Positions 9,784 through 18,711 of a stretch of DNA of 64,000 nucleotides are shown here, in pieces. Location: contig KN805376.1 in the NCBI GenBank assembly GCA_000818945.1, positions 565,385 through 629,384 on the forward strand, in the 5' to 3' direction. The stretch's first letter is position 1. Every line of letters begins with the position of its first letter. The DNA is from Schizochytrium sp. CCTCC M209059. Lineage: Eukaryota > Sar > Bigyra > Thraustochytrida > Thraustochytriidae. The notes beneath the pieces are model-generated. The model worked only from the letters and a program-made list of their open reading frames with translations. It was not told where the DNA came from and ran no database searches. Position numbers and translations under genes: made by a program.

Positions 9784-11922
9784 TCAAGCCGGGACCTTAC
9801 CGGAAGCGCGCACACGTGTGAGGCTAGCACGGGCCAAGGAGCGCGAGACACGCTTGACGAAACCTTGGGCCATGCCCGCGGCGCCAAAGCGGTACGGCGA
9901 GCGCTCTTGCGCAATTTCCTCGGACTCGATGCTGGTGAGCAGCGTTTCGATATCACGCCGAGCAAGGTAAAACGAGGGAACTGCCTTTCGAGCCTGCAGC
10001 AAAAGCTTCTCCACAAGAGCGCGCCGTTCCATGAGCCCAGACATGACTTCTTTGTGGTACGACATGGTGAGTAAAACTTTGACAATGAGACCAATGAGAT
10101 CGGCATCCGGTTCGGGCCCAGCTTTGAGTGCGCGACGCAGTGTAGCAAGGACACCGGGTAACACAGGCTGCAATTCGCTTCCATTATGCGGAGCAAGGGC
10201 CAAATACTGCAGAGCCTCGAGGAGTTCCGAGATGGACCACTCGGCCGCTCCAAAGGTGGTCTCACCCTCGTCAGCATCATCAAAAAGTGTGCTCAAAAGC
10301 TGAACATGCTCGTGCTGCAGACGAGGAAACTCACGCGAGCTGTATGCGCCCGTTGAACGGCCGAGAAAGAAGGCTGAGGCGAGAACAGCCATGAGACCAA
10401 GCTCATCGTGACGCGCCGCCGCTGAAACCAGGGCGTGGTGCAGGTTCGCTTCGGTAACGCTTGTCATCATGGGCGATTGTAACGCAATGTTTGTCAAAGT
10501 CAAGAGCGCCGAAAATTCCATCGAAGACATCCAGTTACCCGCAGCTGATGATGCGCTCGTGGCGGCGCTCAAAGAACTTCGAATGCTCAGAGCGCTGGCC
10601 GTCGACCTTGGCCGACTCTTGATGCGCACATCCGCAATGTCCGCCATGGCTTCCTGAAGGAAACGGACGCACGCATGTGCACTGAGCTCTGCGGGGCCCT
10701 CAGGCAAAGTACTGAAAAAGTTGAAAAAGTCAACGATTGATGCGCAGAGCCGCCGCGTCTCCGGGTCGTGCCGCTGCAAAAGCAGCAAACCCTTTTGAGC
10801 CAAAGCCTGTACGGCGCCGCACTGACAAAGAATGCCTTGGTTTGCCGGATACCTGGCAAGGGCATCGAGTATGTTCACCACAGACCCGAGTCGACCATCT
10901 CGAAACGGGGGAATGATTTTCACCATTGCGCGAACAATCTGAATTCTCATCTTTTCCGGAACGGTCTTGTGCATCGCGGGCGCGAGCACATGAATAATGT
11001 CGAGACTCAATGCAGAAAAGAGCTCGCGATCCTGGTCGGTACGACGTACCACATGCAAGACAATTTGCAAAAGCCCCGTCGAAGAAATCTGGTAGCACAC
11101 CTCGCTGGCAAGATCCATTGCCTCTGTATCGGCACCAAGCTTGGAGTCATCCAACAGTCCGCGCTGCGCAGAGTAACCGTGGCTCGGCTCGTAATTAAAT
11201 TCTGAAGCACCATCCAGGCCGGACAATGATGAGGACTTCCGTGCAGAATGGCGCAACTGCTGCGCCGCTGTGGATGCACGATGGTTGCAGAATGGAGAAT
11301 GCAAGAGCGTCCTCGTGCCGGAATGAATGAGCATGAAAAAGTTGGTGGTCATTCTTTGGGTGATGTCGTAGATTTCCCGGAGGAAAACCCAAATGCCCTT
11401 GTCGTGCAGCTTGAGCGCATACTTGGGCTCACTCGCCAGAGCTGCGAGGCCTCCGAAAAGCTTGTCTATCACGCGGTCGTCATCTTCTGAGCGCGCAGCT
11501 TGCTGTATTGCGCGCAAAATCAGATCGATGGCGCCCCGCTTCACAGCAGGTTCTCTCAAGTGAATAGCGTGATCTGGTTCTGTGGAATCGAGCAGGCTCA
11601 CAAGAATATCGAGGCAGGCGGACCCGACCTCCCGGTCATCCGCAAATGCAAAGCAGACGTCCAGGATATCCTCGCCGAACACCTTGTTTCCTTTTTCGAC
11701 GAGTGGGACGAGCGTCACGAGCGCGCGAATACACGCCTTGCGCACGTCGCTGTTCGGCGTCGCGAGCGCAAGGCCCGTGAGTTCCTGCACGTCCGCCTTC
11801 TTCGCCCCCAGTCTTTGAGCGCCGTGCAGGTCAGCGGAGATTTGCCGTGCCACCTCTTCCTGTTCACCCTCGTCTTCCGCGTGCCGCAGCAGCTCCACGA
11901 GGCGTCGGAGTTCGACCTCCAT
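9784..11922 (-). CDS. Armadillo/HEAT-like helical repeat protein
   Basis: This is an intronless 712-residue protein built almost entirely of amphipathic helices in ARM/HEAT-like pairs. Examples are DVRKACIRALVTLVPLV, EVGSACLDILVSLLDS, DRVIDKLFGGLAALAS, MRIQIVRAMVKIIPPF and DLIGLIVKVLLTMSYHKEV. A Ser/Ala-rich, probably disordered insertion occurs around residue 470-490 (SALSIRSSLSAATSASSAAG). No catalytic motif was seen. The family suggests a protein-binding scaffold, but no named orthologue was recognised. The open frame extends 20 codons further upstream without an ATG, so the ATG at 11922 was chosen. The start faces the Zn2Cys6 gene across a 1.2-kb divergent promoter. Confidence 0.7.
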   Translation of the reverse strand: MEVELRRLVELLRHAEDEGEQEEVARQISADLHGAQRLGAKKADVQELTGLALATPNSDVRKACIRALVTLVPLVEKGNKVFGEDILDVCFAFADDREVGSACLDILVSLLDSTEPDHAIHLREPAVKRGAIDLILRAIQQAARSEDDDRVIDKLFGGLAALASEPKYALKLHDKGIWVFLREIYDITQRMTTNFFMLIHSGTRTLLHSPFCNHRASTAAQQLRHSARKSSSLSGLDGASEFNYEPSHGYSAQRGLLDDSKLGADTEAMDLASEVCYQISSTGLLQIVLHVVRRTDQDRELFSALSLDIIHVLAPAMHKTVPEKMRIQIVRAMVKIIPPFRDGRLGSVVNILDALARYPANQGILCQCGAVQALAQKGLLLLQRHDPETRRLCASIVDFFNFFSTLPEGPAELSAHACVRFLQEAMADIADVRIKSRPRSTASALSIRSSLSAATSASSAAGNWMSSMEFSALLTLTNIALQSPMMTSVTEANLHHALVSAAARHDELGLMAVLASAFFLGRSTGAYSSREFPRLQHEHVQLLSTLFDDADEGETTFGAAEWSISELLEALQYLALAPHNGSELQPVLPGVLATLRRALKAGPEPDADLIGLIVKVLLTMSYHKEVMSGLMERRALVEKLLLQARKAVPSFYLARRDIETLLTSIESEEIAQERSPYRFGAAGMAQGFVKRVSRSLARASLTRVRASGKVPA

Positions 11923-12023
11923 GTTGCTTCTGCTGCTCTGCCGAACTGATCGAAATTGATCGCCTCTCCTGCTCTCACTCACGCGGAGAAAATAAAGACG
12001 CGGAGGGACGGATGGGGGGGGGG

Positions 12024-12033
12024 NNNNNNNNNN
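12024..12033. other. Assembly gap (10 N) inside a poly-G tract
   Basis: Ten unresolved bases are flanked by a run of G on the left and CCGGGTGGGGGGGGGG-type sequence on the right. The true length is unknown. A G-rich tract that sequencing could not cross is the likely cause. Confidence 0.95.
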
Positions 12034-12203
12034 CCGGGTGGGGGGGGGGTGAGGCGCGGGCGCAGACAGCCGGGGCGGCGTCGGACGCAGCGCCAGCTGC
12101 GACCGGCGACGGCCTCCTCGCCTTCGAGGTCTCGCGCGTTGGCCCTTTCTTTATTGATGCACGCGCTGCCGGCCAGCCTCTGCGCCTTTTCCCGCTGCTC
12201 TCC

Positions 12204-12377
12204 GCAAGTGCGCACCGCCCTCCCACAAGTCGCGCAGACCCTCCATACTTGTGTTACACCCCGCGCCGCGCGCCCCGCACCGCCGCAAGTCGCTCTCTCC
12301 GCGCGCAAATAGAGTATCCTCCTCGCGCAAGTGAACTATCCGCCGCTCCTCCCCACTTGCGCCAATACGGGCACGTG
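12204..12377. promoter_or_regulatory. Cluster of GCAAGTG boxes ending in CACGTG
   Basis: Copies of (G)CAAGT(G) occur at 12204-12210, 12225-12230, 12285-12290 and 12327-12333. Inverted copies (ACTTG, CCACTTGC) occur at 12247-12251 and 12353-12360, and a CACGTG palindrome lies at 12372-12377. The cluster sits in the promoter shared by the ARM-like and Zn2Cys6 genes. A very similar cluster lies in the other divergent promoter (18563-18619). Function as transcription-factor sites is inferred from recurrence and placement. Confidence 0.5.
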
Positions 12378-12608
12378 CCCACCCCCGTTATCGTACCGCC
12401 ATTTCGTACACCGCGCCCGGCGCCCGAGTGCGCGCCTCGCACGCCCCGCCGCGAGCCAGCGCCGGCCGCGGAGGCCGACGCCGGGGACGCTGCTGCGGCC
12501 CGCTGGACGGGTCTGCGGCCGGAACCTGCGCTGCGCTTGTTTCCGCTCGCGAGCAAGAAGGTCTGCAGCTCGCAGCTCGCGACCTTACCTCGTCCACACA
12601 AGACAGAT

Positions 12609-12629
12609 AGAGAGAGAGAGAGAGAGAGA
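12609..12629. repeat. GA dinucleotide microsatellite
   Basis: An uninterrupted (AG)n tract of about 10 units lies in the divergent promoter. GA tracts are common promoter-proximal elements in eukaryotes. No specific factor can be assigned. Confidence 0.85.
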
Positions 12630-13050
12630 AAGAGGCGCCGGCGAAGCTGGGTTTTCCCGGGGGACGCCGGCGTCCGGTCGAATTTCCCCGAAACCTGCTT
12701 ATCCTGGGCGGGCGTCGGAAGTTCTCTGATCGCCTGCTTGCACGCGGTGGCGCCGCGGCCGCCCCGGATTGGCCAGGATTTCACCCGCTTCATGCGCGTA
12801 TGAAGCGGTAAAAAGCTGGCGTCGCGCCGACGGCTCCGCGCAAATTGACTTCTTCATCTGCTTTCTTTGCCGCCTGAGCCGGCCGGCCGCGCCCGCGCAG
12901 CGCTGCGCTGCGCTGCTCTGCTCGTTCCCCCGCTCGTCCGCGTCCGTCCTCCCTATCGCTCGCGCGCGCTCGCCCTCGTGAGGCCTCTGGTCGCAGCTCA
13001 CTCGGACCCGTGGGAGTGGAGTGATTGACCCCGAGAGGAGAAGAGAGCCC

Positions 13051-13105
13051 AGACCAAGCTAACCAAGCCAAGCCCCGTCAAGCCAAGCCAGACCAAACCA
13101 AACCC
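13051..13105 (+). repeat. CAAGCC-type degenerate repeat in 5' leader
   Basis: Repeated ACCAAG, CCAAGCC, CAAGCC and ACCAAACC units occur 50-100 bases upstream of the ATG at 13152, on the sense strand. This matches the leader repeat seen before the YciI-like gene. Confidence 0.65.
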
Positions 13106-13151
13106 GGGTCGACACAGCGCTTTGCGCGAAGAGGTCGGGCGATACAGCAGC

Positions 13152-15008
13152 ATGGAGGTCTTGCTCAAGGGCTCGTGCGACGCGTGCACGTCGAGCAAGG
13201 TTAAGTGCAGCGGAGGCAACCCGTGCGTACGCTGCAAGGCCCGCGACGTGGTCTGCTCCTACCGCCCGAAGCGCAAGCGCGGGCCGCAAAAGGGGTCAAA
13301 GGGGAGCAACAAACGCTCGCTGGATGAACATGGATTCTCATTCATTAGCACGTACGAGCGAAGGGTGTGGTCCGTCTTCTTTACCATGTTTAAGAATCAA
13401 AATCGCAGTCGCTCCGACGCGGCCTGGGCCTGGTGCTGGTTCGTGAGCCAGCTCGAAAAGCTCAAGAACCATCTTGTTGCCACAGGAAACGAGGAGGCCA
13501 ACAAACGTCTCCACGCTTGGCTCGAGGCCCTCGACGTCGACATTCAGGCCATCATTGGCGGCATGAAGACAAGGTGCAGATTTCCGCCTAACATGTGCGG
13601 GACCTGCTCCGCACTTGCCATGTGCGTCCCCGAGGGCGCGCAAGTTTCCTCGCCCACTGTGATTTCTTCGCTGCACATTGGTAGCGATTTTGGCATCACG
13701 CAAAATGACAAGCCGCGGCTTGTGATGAACTGCTTTGACGGCGGCGTTCTTGTCCAAGTGAACCGTGTCTTTGAGGACGAATTCGGTATTACGGGCAAGC
13801 GCTTCGAGGAGATTTTGCAATGGTCTGCCGGAGGCTTCCTGCCGTGGGGCGGTGATATCCTGGCGAAGCTCCTCGTCAAAGAAAGCGACTTGCATGTTTT
13901 CCTGCAAATTCTCGCCATCAAGGCGAGTAGTCTTGGCCCGCCAAGCGAAAAGTCCAAGGCGCTCATCGAGCGTGAGGTTCCTTCGACGCACATCTTTGAC
14001 CTCTTTTGCGTCGAACACCCGGGAGGACAAGAACGTACAATGGTACGGTCCTACATGCTCAATTGCATCAATATTGAGCGAATCGAAGACGGGAACATGA
14101 CGACACAACTCAAAATCGTCTTTGAGAGCATTGGTCCAAAACGCGCTCCTCAAAATGGTGAGGAGCCTGTTTCATGCGAGGAGACCAACAAGGATAAAAA
14201 GCCCATGTCGCAGGAGGCAAACCCGACTACTTCATCCAAGCGTGTACGGACGAAATCAGACCTCCCGATCAAGCCTGAAGAAAGCTCGCGCGAGGTGCAA
14301 CCCCGCAAAACTGCACCGCGCGCGACTACGGCTGCTGCTCCGTCTGCTGCCTCTGCGCCTTCTCCAGCTTTTCTCGAAGATTTCACTGCGGCGCCGCCAC
14401 TGCCCCAAACCCAACACTCGAATGGATATACTTTTCACGAGGACCGACCCGACGCTCGATCGACCTTGAATTTCTCGCCTGGGAGTGTCCCTGTAGACGA
14501 GATGAATCCGGAGGCTGCCAAATTTTACAATAATTGGGCCTTTTTCGACCCACTTTCTTCGGACGCAACTTCCACCACGCCGCCCCCTCCCAGTGGTCAG
14601 GACGACCACATGAGTTATCCTTCGTCACCTCTGGCGCTCTCACTACCCCAACTTGACAGTACGAGCCGTAGTACGAGCTTTAGCAGTACGCACGTTTCTG
14701 GCCGTAATGCGCATCACCATCCAACTGCTCGTGGTCATCAGTTGTCGTCGCCGCCGCCGCAGCAACAGCAACAGCAACATCAACAGCAGCCACAGCAACA
14801 GCAACACGCCAGCAAGGGCTACGACCTTGTTCACTTCGAGCAAAGCGCGGATGATCCAGTCCACACCGCTACTTTGCACCAAGAAAGCACGGATCAACCG
14901 CAGCATGATATTCTGCACGACCTCGAGGACGGCGTTGTTGATGATGGCGACTGGCTCAATTCCATTCTCGAGTGGTCTTCAGTCAACGTGGGATTGCAAG
15001 ATCTCTGA
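13152..15008 (+). CDS. Zn2Cys6 transcription factor with polyQ
   Basis: This is an intronless 618-residue protein. C9-x2-C12-x6-C19-x5-C25-x2-C28-x6-C35 is a textbook Zn(II)2Cys6 binuclear cluster, followed by a basic linker (RPKRKRGPQKG), so DNA binding in the nucleus is expected. Residues about 195-280 (LVMNCFDGGVLVQVNRVFEDEFG and following) could be a PAS-like domain, as found in some fungal Zn2Cys6 regulators; this is uncertain. The C-terminal third is Ser/Pro/Gln-rich, with PPPQQQQQQHQQQPQQQQ at about 535-555, and ends in an acidic stretch (DLEDGVVDDGDWLNSILEW) typical of activation domains. An in-frame GTG lies 30 bases upstream, but the ATG at 13152 puts the cluster at the extreme N-terminus, as is usual. 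Zn2Cys6 proteins are mostly fungal. Confidence 0.85.
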   Translation: MEVLLKGSCDACTSSKVKCSGGNPCVRCKARDVVCSYRPKRKRGPQKGSKGSNKRSLDEHGFSFISTYERRVWSVFFTMFKNQNRSRSDAAWAWCWFVSQLEKLKNHLVATGNEEANKRLHAWLEALDVDIQAIIGGMKTRCRFPPNMCGTCSALAMCVPEGAQVSSPTVISSLHIGSDFGITQNDKPRLVMNCFDGGVLVQVNRVFEDEFGITGKRFEEILQWSAGGFLPWGGDILAKLLVKESDLHVFLQILAIKASSLGPPSEKSKALIEREVPSTHIFDLFCVEHPGGQERTMVRSYMLNCINIERIEDGNMTTQLKIVFESIGPKRAPQNGEEPVSCEETNKDKKPMSQEANPTTSSKRVRTKSDLPIKPEESSREVQPRKTAPRATTAAAPSAASAPSPAFLEDFTAAPPLPQTQHSNGYTFHEDRPDARSTLNFSPGSVPVDEMNPEAAKFYNNWAFFDPLSSDATSTTPPPPSGQDDHMSYPSSPLALSLPQLDSTSRSTSFSSTHVSGRNAHHHPTARGHQLSSPPPQQQQQQHQQQPQQQQHASKGYDLVHFEQSADDPVHTATLHQESTDQPQHDILHDLEDGVVDDGDWLNSILEWSSVNVGLQDL

Positions 15009-15551
15009 AGGAAGACAAAACAAAAAAGAAAACAATTTACTCGGACACTCACCACTAACACCCCCGATCTCTCTCACCCTTTTTCTGCTCAGAAAACCTA
15101 CTTCTTCCAGCATTGTTCATTTCGTAATAAATCAATATTCAAACTGTGAAACAAATTCAAGTCAATCATCATACCTGAGATCACGCAAAGAGACGAACTT
15201 GGCGGCGATCGCAACTTGAGCACGTTCTTCACACGATCGCCTGTCCCGAGTAGAAATTGAATTAACGAGAATCTTCCGTTGCATCGTTCTGTCGCAGTGG
15301 CAAAAAGATACGGCAGGTCATCTCCACAACGTATACGTACCTGGTTGGCCGCGAGGCCTAGGCCTAGACTTGCATTCAAGCCCACACCACTAAGAATATG
15401 TGATCACGGGCCTCACAGAACGAGCTCGCAAAAAAAACACACACACACACACAAACGCAAAGCTTCCTCGATCGAGTCCTCGACGATAACAAAGTGAAAA
15501 TAGCAAAGCATTGACGAGACGACAGAGAAATCGCAGCCACCACACGAGAAG
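15009..15551. other. Intergenic spacer with palindrome and CA repeat
   Basis: This is the 3' flank of the Zn2Cys6 gene and the promoter of the gene at 15552. It contains the palindromic AGGCCTAGGCCTAG at 15354-15367 and a (CA)n tract at about 15436-15453. The left half is AT-richer. No gene was seen. Confidence 0.5.
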
Positions 15552-16070
15552 ATGGCCCATCGCGCGGAGGTCGGTGCGCTGATGCTGGCGTTCGCGTGCC
15601 TGTTCGTGACGCTCATCGTCGTGCACCAAGATCGCGCGCCAGACGGCCTGCTGCGCGTACCAGCGGGCTCACGGGTTGAGACGGACATGGAAGTCAGCAG
15701 CGTCGAGGTGCCTTCGAACGAGCTCTTGCGCGCCTTTGCGCAGTGCTACAAGCTCTGCATGGAACGCAACGAAGCCGAAACGCTCGTCGGTGGTGCAGGT
15801 CCATGCCTCGATGAAAATATGCACGGCTGGGGCTGCGATATTGCGCATTGCCCGCGCAAGGGCATCGATGAGGACCCGACAAATCAGTGCCATGCTCTGC
15901 GATGGATCGAGCTTGATGCAGAGTGCCGATGGCTCCGTTTCCGCGACTCCCCGGATGCGCCTCGACAGGGTGTTCTTTGCGACACCTCGGGCCAGGCAGA
16001 GCGCATTGATCCTGGCATTTTGCCCAACCTGACCATGCCCAACACTTCCCTGACCAGCACCGCTCCTTAG
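15552..16070 (+). CDS. Membrane-anchored or secreted Cys-rich protein
   Basis: This is a 172-residue protein of unknown function. Residues 8-26 (VGALMLAFACLFVTLIVVH) form one hydrophobic segment, either a signal anchor or an uncleaved signal peptide. The remaining lumenal or extracellular part holds eight cysteines (CYKLC, GPCLDEN, GCDIAHC, QCHALRW, ECRW, LCDTS), suggesting disulphides. Two Asn-Leu-Thr / Asn-Thr-Ser sequons near the C-terminus are possible N-glycosylation sites. The ATG at 15552 directly follows a purine-rich leader. The gene converges with the RhoGEF gene across a CAT/CAA microsatellite. No family was recognised. Confidence 0.65.
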   Translation: MAHRAEVGALMLAFACLFVTLIVVHQDRAPDGLLRVPAGSRVETDMEVSSVEVPSNELLRAFAQCYKLCMERNEAETLVGGAGPCLDENMHGWGCDIAHCPRKGIDEDPTNQCHALRWIELDAECRWLRFRDSPDAPRQGVLCDTSGQAERIDPGILPNLTMPNTSLTSTAP

Positions 16071-16146
16071 AAGAATAGAATCTCGCTCGCTCACACATCG
16101 TCTACACAGCAGTATGTAGGCTAGCAAGAAGCCAACAGCACATCGT

Positions 16147-16188
16147 CATCATCATCATCATCATCAACAACAACAACAACAATAACAG
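16147..16188. repeat. CAT/CAA trinucleotide microsatellite
   Basis: Consecutive ATC units are followed by CAA units between two convergent genes. It is non-coding by position, only 77 bases past the stop codon of the Cys-rich gene. Confidence 0.85.
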
Positions 16189-16237
16189 CATTAACAAATA
16201 ATTAAAAGCTCAGAACCTGCGCCTTCTTTCATCTTGA

Positions 16238-18343
16238 CTAAGAGCGACCTCCGTCAGAACTAATAGTAGCTTGTGAGGAGGAGCCTGCGCGAAAGAGTGT
16301 ACGACGCGGAGACGCCTTGGTCACGGGTATATCGTCGCCAAGAATCATGGCAATCTTTTCGTGCTGGCGCATCGCCTGATTAAGCTGATCTGCTACATCC
16401 GCTACATTCTGAGCAAGCTCGTTCACACGCTCGTAAGCCGGGTGCGACCCCGACAGACGCTTGGCAAGCTCGTCGAATAGAAGCTTGTAGCGAGGAACGC
16501 GCTGAACAGGAGCAATGAGCGTCGATTCGAGAGACTGACCGCAAAGACGCGCACTCGAGGTGCTCATATTTTCCCATATCTCCGCAAAAGAGCCCCTAAA
16601 ACGCGTCGCCTCGCCGCCCACAAGACCTTGCTGAAGACGTTTTGCGCCCGTGGCCCGACGCGTCACACGCGCCAAGGCTCCCTTGATAATCTTGTCTCCG
16701 GCACGGTGCATACTCACATAGGGCGCATACACGTGGAGATCATCAATGATTGCACTCATGGCGTCGGCCATGAGACCCGGTCGCCCTAACTCGTGTCGAG
16801 GTGGCGTTCGCACGAGGTCAATGACCTCGAGTCCAGCCAGAAAGCGCTCGCTCAGGTCGACAATGTCCTCGAGACGCATGCCAAAGACAGTATCTACATC
16901 CGCCGCCGAAAGACCGAGACGCTGCATGGCTTCCACACCGTGTCGGCCTCGGGCAATCATACGAATATGTTTGCCATAGGCGAGCGTCTCGACGAGCACC
17001 TCGTGATAGGCGTGCTCCGTGTCAATAATCTCGTTTACGATTTGATCCACGCGCGAGGAGCTCGGGGATCGCGGCGGCGGTGGAGGAGGCAAGAGCACGC
17101 CAGCGCCTGGTTTCGGAGGCGATGGGTCAAACCACTCTGCACCCTCGACACCACGTGCCTTCATCTCCATGAGCTCGGCGCGCCAAGGTCGAGGCAAGCC
17201 CTCTGGGTAACGCAGGTGAATGGCGTGCGCAATATTGAGAAATTCGTGATTCTCGAAGAGAAGCGGGACGCGTGCGGCCTTCGCCGGATCGCGCCAATTG
17301 TAAAAGGTTACGAGCTGCTTCATCCTCGCGGCAGTGAGGGATGCTTCCTCGGCGGCCGACCTTGTCCGGCCCTCGGTCCGCAAGGCATTGCTCAAGGCGT
17401 TTTGCTGCGCCACCGATACAGGTGAAACGTTCTGCCGATCGCCCAATCCTCTACAGCTTGATACGGCGCAGACACGGCCAAAAAAGGCACCGCACTCCTC
17501 GATGAGGAGATCCATAATGGCTGCCGCTGCTGCTGCGGCATGGTCTTCGGTGATGCTGGCGCGACCGTCCGAAAACAGCGCTGGGCCAATCAGACACGCG
17601 AGTTCTGCTGCGTCCGATCCAGTATCGCGCAAGAATGCGCAGAGTTCCGCCAGCGCCATGTAGTGCGCGCGAGGGAGCTTGTCGAGCGCGGGACCGAGCA
17701 TGCGCGCACAGTCGCGACCCGTCACGCAGTTGTCGAGCGTCGTGAGGGATTGCACGAGTTCCTCGCCCACCTCGCGCGGCACAAAGCGCGGCTCGCACTC
17801 GAGCATTACCACGCGCACCGCGCTCGCAATCGTCGCGGGCTCGTGCTCTCCAAAGAGCTCCCTGTACTGAGCCATCGTCAGGTCGCCCTCCATATTTATG
17901 CAGTCCATGAGGTCTACCAGCAGGTGCTGCGCCGCACGGTCGCTCTCGTCTGCATCAAGAAAAAGGTCCCCTGCGCCTTGGCCGTGCGCGTCTCGTAGAA
18001 ACAGGAGCGCGACCGGCACAATCTGGACCAGCTGCCCGAGCTGCAGCGGCTGCATCTGCCGGGACTTTTCCCTCTCGCTCGCCCCCTTGCTCCTGCTCCT
18101 GCTCCTGCTTCTGCTCTTGCTCCCGCTTCTGCTCTTGCTCCTCCTCGACTTGCTCTTGCTCCTGCTCCTGCCCGCGTCGCGCCTGCGCGCGCTGCCGCCC
18201 GCGCCCGCGCGCGCGGTCCCGGCCTCCTCGTCCGGCGCGTGCAGCCCGTGCCTCGCGCGTCGCGCCGTCGCCTCGTCGCCCTCATCCCCCTCCTCCGCCA
18301 TGCCGCGCCCGCCGCGCGCGCCGCGTGGTCTGTACGCGCTCAT
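16238..18343 (-). CDS. RhoGAP-like / DH-domain RhoGEF fusion
   Basis: This is an intronless 701-residue protein. The N-terminus is Arg/Gly-rich, with an Arg-Ser/Lys-Ser repeat at about 60-88. Residues about 126-284 resemble a RhoGAP domain: EPATIASAVRVVMLECEP, FVPREVGEELVQSL, LPRAHYMALAELCAFLRDTG and LACLIGPALFSDG. However, no G-x-F-R-x-x-G arginine-finger motif precedes them. Residues about 431-667 form a Dbl-homology domain: VDQIVNEIIDTEHAYHEVLV at its start and LESTLIAPVQRVPRYKLLFDELAKRL as the signature CR3 helix. DH domains catalyse GDP/GTP exchange on Rho-family GTPases. A poly-Pro linker (LLPPPPPPPR) lies between the two. No PH domain was recognised after the DH. An in-frame GTG lies 84 bases upstream; the ATG at 18343 was chosen. 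Confidence 0.8.
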   Translation of the reverse strand: MSAYRPRGARGGRGMAEEGDEGDEATARRARHGLHAPDEEAGTARAGAGGSARRRDAGRSRSKSKSRRSKSRSGSKSRSRSRSRSKGASEREKSRQMQPLQLGQLVQIVPVALLFLRDAHGQGAGDLFLDADESDRAAQHLLVDLMDCINMEGDLTMAQYRELFGEHEPATIASAVRVVMLECEPRFVPREVGEELVQSLTTLDNCVTGRDCARMLGPALDKLPRAHYMALAELCAFLRDTGSDAAELACLIGPALFSDGRASITEDHAAAAAAAIMDLLIEECGAFFGRVCAVSSCRGLGDRQNVSPVSVAQQNALSNALRTEGRTRSAAEEASLTAARMKQLVTFYNWRDPAKAARVPLLFENHEFLNIAHAIHLRYPEGLPRPWRAELMEMKARGVEGAEWFDPSPPKPGAGVLLPPPPPPRSPSSSRVDQIVNEIIDTEHAYHEVLVETLAYGKHIRMIARGRHGVEAMQRLGLSAADVDTVFGMRLEDIVDLSERFLAGLEVIDLVRTPPRHELGRPGLMADAMSAIIDDLHVYAPYVSMHRAGDKIIKGALARVTRRATGAKRLQQGLVGGEATRFRGSFAEIWENMSTSSARLCGQSLESTLIAPVQRVPRYKLLFDELAKRLSGSHPAYERVNELAQNVADVADQLNQAMRQHEKIAMILGDDIPVTKASPRRTLFRAGSSSQATISSDGGRS

Positions 18344-18562
18344 GTCCGCGCGCCCGGTGCCGCTCTGCGCCGCGCCCGCGCGCTCGATGCCGCTCTGCGC
18401 CGCGCCCTCGCGGCGGTACTGCTGCACCGCCGCGCGTGTTCACGTCCGTGTCTCCAATGCGCCACGCTATTTTTTTTATTTTAATAAAAGCCAAGTAGGC
18501 CTGGGCCTAGGTACAACGAGGCCCAGTAGGGCGCCTCTTTGCCGCAGTTCGCCCCCGCGCGC

Positions 18563-18619
18563 GCAAGTGGAGCAAACGATCGCACAAGTGGAGAAAACGC
18601 GCGCGCAAGTGGGCACGTG
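18563..18619. promoter_or_regulatory. Cluster of GCAAGTGG boxes ending in CACGTG
   Basis: Three direct copies, GCAAGTGG (18563-18570), ACAAGTGG (about 18584-18591) and GCAAGTGGG (18605-18613), are followed immediately by CACGTG (18614-18619). The spacing is about 20 bases. The arrangement parallels the cluster at 12204-12377. Its role is inferred. Confidence 0.55.
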
Positions 18620-18661
18620 GTTTTCCCCGCGGGACCCTCGTCGAGGTCATCAGTGCTCCTG

Positions 18662-18711
18662 GAATGCCATGGAGTGCCACGGCGTGCCACGGCATGCCAT
18701 GGATCGCAATG
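18662..18711. repeat. Five-unit 10-base periodic repeat
   Basis: The units GAATGCCATG, GAGTGCCACG, GCGTGCCACG, GCATGCCATG and GATCGCAATG are strictly 10 bases apart, about one DNA helical turn, so each TGCCAYG core faces the same side of the helix. It sits 345 bases upstream of the SPRY start and about 320 upstream of the RhoGEF start. Confidence 0.7.

Larger units (their letters stand above)
11923..13151. other. Divergent promoter region with assembly gap
   Basis: This lies between the ARM-like gene (minus) and the Zn2Cys6 gene (plus). It contains a G-run/N gap (12014-12052), a cluster of GCAAGT boxes with CACGTG, a GA microsatellite and a CAAGCC-rich leader. The long ORFs crossing the gap are low complexity and are not accepted as genes. 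Confidence 0.5.

Noticed and set aside
11847..12803. 318-codon ORF crossing the N gap
   Set aside because: It spans unresolved bases, begins opposite the ARM-like gene, and is low-complexity Ala/Arg/Pro.
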